This document shows, in pieces, positions 1 through 8,047 of a stretch of DNA of 40,099 bases. The stretch is from an uncultured Phycisphaera sp. (GTDB taxonomy: Bacteria > Planctomycetota > Phycisphaerae > Phycisphaerales > SM1A02). Positions within the stretch are counted from its first letter, which is position 1, and the number at the start of each line of letters is the position of its first letter. Below the pieces are notes generated by a model. It did no database searches. It had not been told where the DNA came from and worked only from the letters and a program-made list of their open reading frames with translations. Location of the stretch: positions 1 through 40,099 of the forward strand of contig CALFOM010000244.1 in assembly GCA_937919685.1 (NCBI GenBank), in the 5' to 3' direction. A program made the translations under genes and the position numbers.

Positions 1-2
1 AC

Positions 3-104
3 GTCGTGGAAGTTGATCCCACCAGCGACCTTCAGGGAATCACCGCCGAGCTGGCGGTCGAGTTCGCGGGCATCGCGACCGGTGCATCAATCATGTCCGC
101 TTGA
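3..104 (+). CDS. C-terminal fragment of an unidentified protein (5' end outside window)
   Basis: An open frame enters from the left edge and stops with TGA at 102-104. It gives 33 residues ending in GIATGASIMSA. The sequence looks like a real protein tail, with an amphipathic helix rich in Ala, Val and Glu. Its stop lies only 11 bases from the stop of the convergent cyclase gene, which is the tight spacing expected of two real genes. The fragment is too short to assign a family. Confidence 0.5.
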   Translation, partial: VVEVDPTSDLQGITAELAVEFAGIATGASIMSA

Positions 105-115
105 GCCGGTAGACC

Positions 116-2221
116 TCAGACGTTAACGGGCGATTCCACCTTCGCCGATCGAACCAGCGCGGCGGTATCGACGTCATTTCCCCGCAGCCAGCGCCCGAGC
201 GCCATCAAGGGAAACGTGTGTCGGTAAAGGTGATACCGAAGGTAAAAGACCTTCGGAAAACCTGTACCGGTGAATTCGGTTTCTCGCCAACTGCCCGCCG
301 GGTCGCCGTCGGGATTCCGAAGTGGATCAGACGCGGCATCGGAATCCAATTGCGTGTCGCACAACCACTTGATCGCGCGGGCAAGATCAGGATCGTCGGC
401 TCCACAAATCTCCTGCAGGGTCATCGCCGCCCACGCGGTCTGACTGGCGGTACTCGGTCCGCGGCCCATCCATGCTCGATCCTCATAACTTCTGGCGCTC
501 TCCCCGAAAGAACCATCGGGTTGCTGAATCGACTTCAACCAAGTGGCGGCCGCTTGGATCCAGGGTTGGCGTGGGCTCTCGCCACACCGGATCGGACCGA
601 TGACGCTCTGCCAGGTTCCGTAGATGTAGTTGACCCCCCATCGGCCGAACCAGCACCCTTCAGGTTCCTGACATCGTCGCACGTAGTTGATGGCGCTTTG
701 AACCGTCGGATCGGTATTGCGGAGTCCGTGCCATGAGAGCGATTCCAAAACCCTGCCGGTGATGTCCGGACAGGATGGGTCCTGCATGGCGTTGTGGTCG
801 GCGAACGGAACGTACTCGAGAATCGGCCGATCCTTGGTCCGATCGAAGGCGGCCCATCCCCCGTCTTCGTTTTGCATCGCTCGCATCCACGCGATGCCCC
901 GGGCGCCGGCGGCTCGATCCGACGCGCCACCACATCGCTGCAAGGCCATGGCCACCATCGCGGTGTCATCAACATCCGGATACCACGAGTTGTGATACTC
1001 GAAGTACCAGCCGCTGAATGGAACTTCCCCACGGACGTTCTTGATCCAGTCGCCCTGAAAACGACATTCTTTGCTCCGAAGCCATTTCGCCGCCGCAGCG
1101 CACACCTCGTCGGCGTGATCTAGACCGCAGTCTGCGAGGGCGTAGAGCGCGATCCCCGTATCCCAGACCGGACTGAAGCATGGTTGCAGCCGAATCGGCC
1201 CCGTCTCGTCGCCTGAATCCCCATCTTCGAGCATGAGGGCATCGAGTTCTCGTTCCGCTCGCACGACAAGATCGTGATCTCGCTCGTATCCCATCGCCTT
1301 CAAGACGATCTGCCAATAGACCATCGACGGGAAGATCGCGCCCACCCCGTCGGTCGCGGCGATCCCGTCCTGACCAGCTCGGTCCTCGATCCAGGAAAAG
1401 GCCCGATCGATCGATCGACGCCGCCAGGGCGAACCACCGATCCGATGAAGCATTTTTAGTCCCCGGTCGACGAACGCGAAGAACAGACGCCACCCTCGAG
1501 GCACGTCTTCCCGCATGAGTAATCGATGCCGATCACCTTCGGAACGGAAAAGTTCGTCGATTCCCCGTTCCGGATCGATCCGCCGAACCGGCCGAAGCGT
1601 CACCACCAGCGACAACGGGAGGATCATGGTGCGGGTCCACGCTGAGACCTTGTCGAGATGGAAGTACGACCATCGCGGAAGAAGCACGATCTCGGGTGGA
1701 ATGGAAGGGACGGCGTTCCAGGAGACTTGGCCTAGGCACGCAAGAAAAAAGTTCGTAAACGTGTTCACCCGCTCCGCGCCGCCCAGACCCAGGATCAACT
1801 CGCGGGCCTGACGCATGTGCGGCGCTTCTGGATCATCTCCGTAGAGTTTGAGGACGAAGTACGCCTTCACGGTGGCACTGAGATCGGCTCCGGCTCCGGC
1901 TCCGGGGAACTGCCCCCAACCCCCGTCCGATTGCTGCTGTGCTCGCAGCGTCGCCAGAATCCGCTCGAGGGTTCCGGGATCGCGACCATCCACGAGCGGG
2001 CTCGTCTCTTGCTGGAGGATCCACTTCATGAGGAGGTACTCGCTCTGCAGAATCGAGTCGCCCTCAAGTTCACCGCACCAGTGTCCATCCTCCCGCTGCA
2101 CGGAGGCGAGCCCATCGATCGCGAGCAACATGGCGTCTGATGCCGCGTCGCGGAGAATCGGGTCCGGACCGGCGGTCTTGCCGACGGTCTTGGCGAATTG
2201 TCTCGGACGCGGGGAACTCAT
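116..2221 (-). CDS. shc: squalene-hopene cyclase
   Basis: Membrane-associated triterpene cyclase that protonates squalene and folds it into hopene or hopanol, the entry step of hopanoid synthesis. The 701 residues fit the family (about 630-720). The acid motif DVDDTA lies near residues 416-421 and supplies the catalytic aspartate. Several QW-type repeats are visible, for example QQSDGGWGQF near residue 100, QNEDGGWAAF in the middle and QQPDGSFGE towards the end. The ATG at 2221 is followed by a short charged leader, then the conserved start of the first alpha-barrel (DGHWCGELEGDS). The gene converges on the fragment at the left edge. No other hopanoid genes (hpnC/D/E/H) lie nearby, so squalene supply must be encoded elsewhere. 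Identification is secure from motifs and length. Confidence 0.97.
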   Translation of the reverse strand: MSSPRPRQFAKTVGKTAGPDPILRDAASDAMLLAIDGLASVQREDGHWCGELEGDSILQSEYLLMKWILQQETSPLVDGRDPGTLERILATLRAQQQSDGGWGQFPGAGAGADLSATVKAYFVLKLYGDDPEAPHMRQARELILGLGGAERVNTFTNFFLACLGQVSWNAVPSIPPEIVLLPRWSYFHLDKVSAWTRTMILPLSLVVTLRPVRRIDPERGIDELFRSEGDRHRLLMREDVPRGWRLFFAFVDRGLKMLHRIGGSPWRRRSIDRAFSWIEDRAGQDGIAATDGVGAIFPSMVYWQIVLKAMGYERDHDLVVRAERELDALMLEDGDSGDETGPIRLQPCFSPVWDTGIALYALADCGLDHADEVCAAAAKWLRSKECRFQGDWIKNVRGEVPFSGWYFEYHNSWYPDVDDTAMVAMALQRCGGASDRAAGARGIAWMRAMQNEDGGWAAFDRTKDRPILEYVPFADHNAMQDPSCPDITGRVLESLSWHGLRNTDPTVQSAINYVRRCQEPEGCWFGRWGVNYIYGTWQSVIGPIRCGESPRQPWIQAAATWLKSIQQPDGSFGESARSYEDRAWMGRGPSTASQTAWAAMTLQEICGADDPDLARAIKWLCDTQLDSDAASDPLRNPDGDPAGSWRETEFTGTGFPKVFYLRYHLYRHTFPLMALGRWLRGNDVDTAALVRSAKVESPVNV

Positions 2222-2878
2222 GCCGGCATCACTCCCAGAATCGGATCACGAGCGAAGTTCCGACGAACCTACTCCTGCCGAAGGGCCACAGATGGGGAAG
2301 GCCCGATTCTAGCGGACCGATGCCGGCATTTCATTCGTCGGGGGGAGATGCACGTCGGGAGAACCGTGCCTACGCAACGACCTGCTTCCGGCGGATTCGA
2401 ATCAGATCGGCTCGAATTCCGAGCACCACGCGGAAGAGCACGACCGCCTCCAGTCCAGTCATGCCGTCGTGTAGCGCCAAGCAGGTGCCCAAGCCCGGAT
2501 GGGCTCCGGCGGCCCGCCCGAGGAGATCATCGCTCCCCAGCCGCTGGCCACTTCGCGCACAGAAAAGAAGGAGATCCATCCCGTAAATAATGCGGAATGC
2601 CCTGCAAACCGATTCCACCGAAGAGTCATGATTGACCTTCATCGATCACCGCCTTGTTTGGATTCCCCGGAGTCTCGATCCGCCGAAACACCCTCGGCCA
2701 CGATGCGAGACAGAATCGTCAAACAATCATTGTCTTTCAGCCGTTGTCGAAAATCCCACCGGACGTGATCCCGATCAGGGTTTTCAGATCGTCGTGGCAT
2801 CCGGCAAGAACGGCCTCGGGCCTGCCCAAGACGGCCCCGGCTCGACCCGAACTGCTGCGATACGGAGATCACACAAAC
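2222..2878. other. 657-bp stretch without a confident gene
   Basis: This lies between the start of the cyclase gene and the stop of nuoG, both minus strand. It holds several short open frames. The best is a minus-strand frame of 90 codons at 2370-2642, listed separately. A second minus-strand frame of 77 codons (2639-2872) is Arg/Ser/Asp-rich with no recognisable fold and is probably chance. No clear terminator follows nuoG. The cyclase promoter should lie in the left part of this stretch, but I could not identify a convincing -35/-10 pair. Confidence 0.5.
2370..2642 (-). CDS. possible small hypothetical protein (90 aa)
   Basis: This frame of 90 codons with an ATG start is on the same strand as its neighbours. 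The protein has a hydrophobic stretch (IIYGMDLLLFCARSG), a Gly/Ala-rich centre and a basic tail (DLIRIRRKQVVA). Third codon positions look mostly G or C, as expected of a coding frame here, but this is only an impression. There is no strong ribosome binding site and no family match that I recognise. It could equally be an open frame in the leader of the cyclase transcript. Confidence 0.25.
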   Translation of the reverse strand: MKVNHDSSVESVCRAFRIIYGMDLLLFCARSGQRLGSDDLLGRAAGAHPGLGTCLALHDGMTGLEAVVLFRVVLGIRADLIRIRRKQVVA

Positions 2879-4537
2879 TCAGAGATCGACGACCACCATG
2901 TCGCTCTCGATGGAGACCTTGGCCTCCGGGCGGATGATCTCATTCCTGAAACCGCTCAATCCGAAAAGCGTGGAGATCTCGGCTCGAGTCTGTTCGGGAT
3001 CGAATTTTACGCTGGCTCGGCCCTCCCGGTTCGCCAGGAGATCAATCGCCATCTGCGACTCGCTCTTGCAGTAGTCGATGGGCGTGATGGCCCGCTCGAA
3101 AGCCTGCAATTGATCCGCGGCATTCTGGAATGAACCAGCTTTCTCCATCCAAGTCGCACTGGGAAGGAGAACCGCGGCGGCCTCCGTCAGACGACTGGGG
3201 AGCGTGTCGATAAGCACAAAGGGCTTCGACGCGATCGCCTCGGCCCATTCTGCAGTCACCCATTCGCTGGGATAATTGCCGGTGATCACGGTGGCGGCGA
3301 ACTGGCCTGCCGACGACTGTGATCGGAATGCGTCCGCATCGAGAATCGCTCCCTCGTCACCACCACAGAGTCCGGCGAGTACCCGGCGTACGCCGCGTGC
3401 ATTTGGCGCCTTCTCCGCTCGAACGATGAACCCGCTGTACACCCGGTCTTCGCCGTCGATGGGAACCGGACCGACACCGAAGACCACGCCCGGGTCGATC
3501 GACCGCACCCATTGAGCAAGCAGATAGGCGTCTTCGCAGGAGAGCATCGGACTCACGAGCACCCCGAGCCGACCCTGCCCCGCGGCGACTTCGAGCGTCT
3601 GGTTGGCGGTGGCGATCGAATCACGCCATGCATCGCCCGCTCGATTGTGATCGAACGCATCCAGACCTCGAACCGCAGGCATTCGCAGTCGCCCCTCATC
3701 GTGGACGAATTTCCATCCGTATCGAACCTCGTCGGTGATCCACCACTTGTTGACCTCGGGATTCTCCCGAGGTTTGATGCGATGGACGACGCCTTCGTTG
3801 TGCTCGACCCAGATGTTGTCGCCGCTCGAGGTGATTCCGTCGATCGACGCGGTCTTGGTGAGGAACCACACTCGCTGCTTGAAAAGGAAGTCCTTGTCCA
3901 GCAACGCGCCGACCGGGCAAATGTCGATGACATTGGACGCCAGTTCGTTGTCGAGCGCCATCCCCGGGAAGATGTTGATCTGCCCAGTCGAACCACGGCC
4001 ATCCACCATCAACTCGCCGGTTCCGGTTACTTCGCGAGTGAAACGCACGCATCGAGTGCACATGATGCAGCGGTCGCTGTACAGAAGCACATTGGGACCG
4101 ACGCTCTTCTTCGGTTGCTTGTTTTTGTCCTCGCGGAATCTGCTCTCACCACGGCCATACTGATAGGAGTAATCCTGCAGATGGCACTCACCCGCCTGAT
4201 CGCAGACCGGACAGTCGACGGGATGATTGATCAGAAGCAATTCCATGACCTGCTTCTGGTTGGCCACCGACTTCGGACTGTCGGTATGCACCACCATGCC
4301 GTCGGACGCGGTCTGCTGACAGGTCGGCACGAGCTTCGGCCAGGGTTCGAGTTTGTGGTCGTTGCGGGGGTTCGGCGCCCAGATCTCTGCGAGACAGATC
4401 CGGCAGTTGGCCGCGATCGAGAGACCGGGGTGGTAGCAGTAATGGGGAATCTCGACTTCGTTCCGAAGCGAGATCTGCAGGATGGTCTCACCCGGCTCGA
4501 AGTCGAATGACTGGCCGTTGATGGAGATCGAGGGCAT
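2879..4537 (-). CDS. nuoG: NADH-quinone oxidoreductase subunit G (NuoG-like iron-sulfur protein)
   Basis: Peripheral-arm subunit of respiratory complex I that carries iron-sulfur clusters passing electrons from NADH toward quinone. The N-terminus is a 2Fe-2S ferredoxin domain with cysteines 34, 45, 48 and 73. It is followed by the His-Cys 4Fe-4S motif (CPVCDQAGECHLQ) and by CIMCTRCVRF with a later CPVGAL for another 4Fe-4S cluster. The region that holds the extra N7 cluster cysteines in E. coli NuoG has none here: the segment after CPVGAL reads SIDGITSSGDN and then WITDEVRYG. The molybdopterin-oxidoreductase-like C-terminal domain is short, so the protein has 552 residues against about 900 in E. 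coli. No other nuo gene lies in the window, so this copy stands apart from the usual 14-gene cluster. A distant redox enzyme subunit is possible, but the N-terminal half is typical NuoG. Confidence 0.92.
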   Translation of the reverse strand: MPSISINGQSFDFEPGETILQISLRNEVEIPHYCYHPGLSIAANCRICLAEIWAPNPRNDHKLEPWPKLVPTCQQTASDGMVVHTDSPKSVANQKQVMELLLINHPVDCPVCDQAGECHLQDYSYQYGRGESRFREDKNKQPKKSVGPNVLLYSDRCIMCTRCVRFTREVTGTGELMVDGRGSTGQINIFPGMALDNELASNVIDICPVGALLDKDFLFKQRVWFLTKTASIDGITSSGDNIWVEHNEGVVHRIKPRENPEVNKWWITDEVRYGWKFVHDEGRLRMPAVRGLDAFDHNRAGDAWRDSIATANQTLEVAAGQGRLGVLVSPMLSCEDAYLLAQWVRSIDPGVVFGVGPVPIDGEDRVYSGFIVRAEKAPNARGVRRVLAGLCGGDEGAILDADAFRSQSSAGQFAATVITGNYPSEWVTAEWAEAIASKPFVLIDTLPSRLTEAAAVLLPSATWMEKAGSFQNAADQLQAFERAITPIDYCKSESQMAIDLLANREGRASVKFDPEQTRAEISTLFGLSGFRNEIIRPEAKVSIESDMVVVDL

Positions 4538-4732
4538 GGTGGATTCCGGGCGTGGCAGGACGGCCTAAAACGGCCCCGGATGGTATCAGGAGGACCGTTC
4601 GACGGCTCGTGTTGAACGCCTGAATCCTTAGGGGAAGGAACGCTCATCTCCGGATCAATGGCTCCGGATCAAGGGCTTCGACGGGTCAAACCGACGACCG
4701 ATGTGCCGTCCTCGCATGGTCTCGGGCGATCG

Positions 4733-7700
4733 TCAGCCCATTCCTTCGCTCGGAAGTTCCACCACCAACCCCGCGTCCACCGCGACGATCGCCGCAGAGA
4801 TGGAGGAGGAAGCAATGCCGTAGGACCGGGCGATCGCGCCGCGATAGCCTTCAAGTTGGAGGCGGTGCCGTTCGAGAAGGACCTCGGATGGGACCACCGA
4901 GCCGGATTCGACCCGATCGGTCTTGAAATCGATGATCCTCGCTCCCACCACGCGGCGTGAAGATTCCCCGCCAGCACCCGGTTGAGTCTCGAGGATCAAC
5001 CGGTCGATCGACCCCTGTTGGACACCCTGCGGCCCGGAGATCACGAAACGTCGTTCTCGTCGAACCACTTGTCCGGGCTTCGGACCCGTCAGAACTTCGA
5101 TTATCGACGGTAGTTCACAGGCGGCTCGAAATGCCCTGATGCGATCCGTCCGCCATTCCGCCGATCGGCCGGGGACCGCCCGGCGAATGCACTCATCAAG
5201 CACGGCGTCACCGACTCGACCGAGGTCTGCCGCCCATTCAATGGCTTCAAAGCAGACGTGAATCGCGGTCCCCCGGTCTGCCGCGCCGGCATCTCGCAAC
5301 TCGAAGAGGCGACCCCGATCTTCCTTGCGGGAGGATGAGGGCGGACGCATCGAAACCGCTCGTCGTCGCAGCGCTCGATCCGCGACCTTGATCGACGGGC
5401 GTTCGACACGGCCTCGATCGACGCTCGCGGGCAGATCCTCGACCTCCGAAGTCGATGCACCCGCTCGCCAGACCTCCACCGCGGACATTTCCATCACATC
5501 GTCTTGGTCGCCCGGCCCTTCAATCTGCAAGGCTTCGCGGACGATGCCCGCCGCGGAACCAAGACTCGTCTTCGATTCCTCCCCGTCTTTCTTGATCGTG
5601 GCCGCAGGGACCTGCACCACCAGATCCCGAGCCGCCCTCGTCAGCGCGACGTACAAACCGCACACCGACTCCAGCACCGCCCGATCGGTGGTCTCCTGAT
5701 GCACTTGCTCGACTTCCGCGGGACGAGCCTCTTCGGCATACCAACTCGACACCTGCGGCACCGGCAAGGTCGGCTTCGACGGCGTTCCGCTCGCGATGTC
5801 TGTTTGGTGGCAGAGTCTCCCGGCGAGATCCGTCACCACCAACCCCCGAAATTCCAGTCCCTTTGACTGATGGATATTCATCACCACGACGCCATCACCA
5901 CCTGGGTCCTCTACCGCCAACGTTCGGACGATGCGAGCCAGTTCGCCCGGCCCCCGTGGCACCGATGGGTCGGCCTCCAGCGATTCGATCGACTCCACGA
6001 GTTGACGGAGGCGAACCGCCTCGCGGGCGGTCAACATCGGCTCGAGCCCTCGACGCCACTCGTCGATCACCGGCGCCACCCCGAACTCCGCAAACCGATG
6101 ACGCAAGAGACTGGCCAGGCGACCTCGGGCCTCGGCATCGAGTCGACGGTGGGCCGCGGGAGGTGCGACGTTCAACAAAGCGCCCAGTGGCGATCGTGCG
6201 ATGTCGTCGGCCGCCAATGAGTCTCTGGTATCGCCCGCCAGCCGCATCGCCTGGATCATGATCACCGATGCTTCGGCATCGAGCAGCGAACCCCCACCTC
6301 GACCGGTCGCGGGAATTCCGCAGGCCCGCAACGCCTCGACGATCGGACCGATTCGCTTGTTGCTCCGCACCAGGACTGCGACGGTCGGGCGACCATCGGG
6401 TTCCTCGAGGCCATGACGACCGACGAGCCGCGCCGCAGCCTCTGCCGCACAACGGGCGAGTATTGCATCCTTGGTCTCGTCGTCGTCGGGCAACGGAAGT
6501 CTTTCGACCACCGCGAATCCCGGCAGATCTTCGAGCGCGGTCTCGTGCGTCTTGAAGAGGCCACCGAACGATTTCGCAGCCTCACTCGAATCGGCATGAA
6601 TCGCCGCGTTACCCGCCACATCTTCAAACACGGCGTTGACCAGTTCGATGACCGCCGGACTCGACCGGAATGAACGTTCGAGTGTTTCTTCGACGAATTC
6701 CATCGTCCCCTCACTGATGACCGACTCGAGTTGTTCAAGGATTCGTGGATCACCGCCTCGCCATCCGTAGATCGATTGCTTGACGTCTCCGACGACGAAG
6801 AGCGATCGACTCCCGTCGGCGACGCTGGCGATTTCGCCGGCGATCGGCCGCATCGCCCGCCACTGGGTCGCCGAGGTGTCCTGAAACTCATCCAGCAGAA
6901 GATGCTCGATCCGTGCATCGATCCGATACCAGAGTTCCTCGAGCGCTCCGGCCCCGACGCCACCCCGAAGCGGGTCGAGTGCTCTCGCAAAGTCATCGAA
7001 CTCGGCCAGCCGCCGACGCCGCTTGATCGCTGCACGCCAAGGTCCGATCCGAACGAGCAGATCACGAATGCAGGCGGTGCGTTTCGAGAGGTTGCGAAGA
7101 TTGCCATCCGCGGCGTGTCCGGCGAGTTGGGTCAGGATTTCCACGACCGGCGGCGGGAGTTCTTTTTTGTAGTAGCTCCCGCCGGTATCGGCGATCTTCA
7201 CGAGCGAAGAGCCGCCGATCTCGATCCAACCCGCGCCATCGTGTTGAAGGACGGCATCGGTGCGATGCCCGAGCTTGCGAAGGACTCCAGACAATCGCTT
7301 TCCGAACGGGGTCAAGAAGGACTCATCCAGCAGACGATCGCGAATCGCGGCGATCGCGTCTTTGTCCCGCTCCGGGGCCGGCCATGTCCAGGCGCCGGCC
7401 GTCGACTCCTCGTGCAGCGTCAAGAGTTTGGCGACAGCCCGTTCCACGACCGGCACAATGGTGACCTTGGTCCCACGGCGGCCGAGGGTCTCCAGCGTCG
7501 CAAGCATCGTCTCCTCGTCGGATTCGTCGATCGCGTGATCGATCGCCCGGCGAAGCAACTCGGCCGATTCGTCGGCTTCCACCAGACGGGCGGCATGTGG
7601 AACACCCGAACCTGGACCGAGCCCTGCTGCGATCGAGGCGAACACGCTGTCCAGGGTGCGGATCTGAAGCGCCGGAAGATCGTCGATCAGGCGTTCGAGC

Positions 7701-8047
7701 AGTCGGGTCGCCTCCGCATCGGTCATCGAAGATCTGGCGAATCGACGGTCGCGAATTGCCTTGTCTCGATTGGACTTGTCCAAGACCAATCGAGCGGCAT
7801 CGCAGAAGACCCGATCGCGAATCTCGCCTGCCGCGGCGCGGGTGAACGTGGTGGCGAGGATCGTCTTTGGATCGACCCCGCGATCGACGAGATCGAGAAA
7901 CCGCCCGGCGAGTCGGAATGTCTTTCCGGTTCCCGCCGACGCCTTGATGCGGAGGTGGCGGAGGCCGATCACCGAATCGGGTGGCTTGGAATCGAATTCG
8001 GGATCAGGCACGAATACCAGTTCCCCGCTCGGGTCTTCCGTGGTCAT
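4733..8047 (-). CDS. addA: AddA-type ATP-dependent helicase-nuclease (UvrD/RecB family)
   Basis: Superfamily 1A helicase fused to a PD-(D/E)XK nuclease; it processes double-strand DNA ends for RecA-dependent repair as a heterodimer with AddB. Visible motifs in order: Walker A ASAGTGKT (36-43), motif II DEFQDT (from about 386), motif III VGDVKQSIYGWRG, motif IV ERSFRS, motif V NIHQSKGLEF, motif VI YVALTRA, and the C-terminal nuclease motif DFKTD (Asp about 1040, Lys about 1042). The open frame extends 127 codons further upstream with low-complexity Arg-rich sequence inside addB. The ATG at 8047 is chosen because it forms an ATGA overlap with the addB stop and leads directly into the helicase fold. 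This gives 1104 residues. It is translationally coupled to addB and last in the series. Conventional and apparently intact. Confidence 0.93.
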   Translation of the reverse strand: MTTEDPSGELVFVPDPEFDSKPPDSVIGLRHLRIKASAGTGKTFRLAGRFLDLVDRGVDPKTILATTFTRAAAGEIRDRVFCDAARLVLDKSNRDKAIRDRRFARSSMTDAEATRLLERLIDDLPALQIRTLDSVFASIAAGLGPGSGVPHAARLVEADESAELLRRAIDHAIDESDEETMLATLETLGRRGTKVTIVPVVERAVAKLLTLHEESTAGAWTWPAPERDKDAIAAIRDRLLDESFLTPFGKRLSGVLRKLGHRTDAVLQHDGAGWIEIGGSSLVKIADTGGSYYKKELPPPVVEILTQLAGHAADGNLRNLSKRTACIRDLLVRIGPWRAAIKRRRRLAEFDDFARALDPLRGGVGAGALEELWYRIDARIEHLLLDEFQDTSATQWRAMRPIAGEIASVADGSRSLFVVGDVKQSIYGWRGGDPRILEQLESVISEGTMEFVEETLERSFRSSPAVIELVNAVFEDVAGNAAIHADSSEAAKSFGGLFKTHETALEDLPGFAVVERLPLPDDDETKDAILARCAAEAAARLVGRHGLEEPDGRPTVAVLVRSNKRIGPIVEALRACGIPATGRGGGSLLDAEASVIMIQAMRLAGDTRDSLAADDIARSPLGALLNVAPPAAHRRLDAEARGRLASLLRHRFAEFGVAPVIDEWRRGLEPMLTAREAVRLRQLVESIESLEADPSVPRGPGELARIVRTLAVEDPGGDGVVVMNIHQSKGLEFRGLVVTDLAGRLCHQTDIASGTPSKPTLPVPQVSSWYAEEARPAEVEQVHQETTDRAVLESVCGLYVALTRAARDLVVQVPAATIKKDGEESKTSLGSAAGIVREALQIEGPGDQDDVMEMSAVEVWRAGASTSEVEDLPASVDRGRVERPSIKVADRALRRRAVSMRPPSSSRKEDRGRLFELRDAGAADRGTAIHVCFEAIEWAADLGRVGDAVLDECIRRAVPGRSAEWRTDRIRAFRAACELPSIIEVLTGPKPGQVVRRERRFVISGPQGVQQGSIDRLILETQPGAGGESSRRVVGARIIDFKTDRVESGSVVPSEVLLERHRLQLEGYRGAIARSYGIASSSISAAIVAVDAGLVVELPSEGMG

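Noticed and set aside
2639-2872. 77-codon minus-strand frame after nuoG
   Set aside because: Arg/Ser/Asp-rich, no ribosome binding site and no recognisable pattern; likely chance.
3512-4510. 332-codon plus-strand frame
   Set aside because: Antisense to nuoG; His/Arg/Val-rich with no fold.
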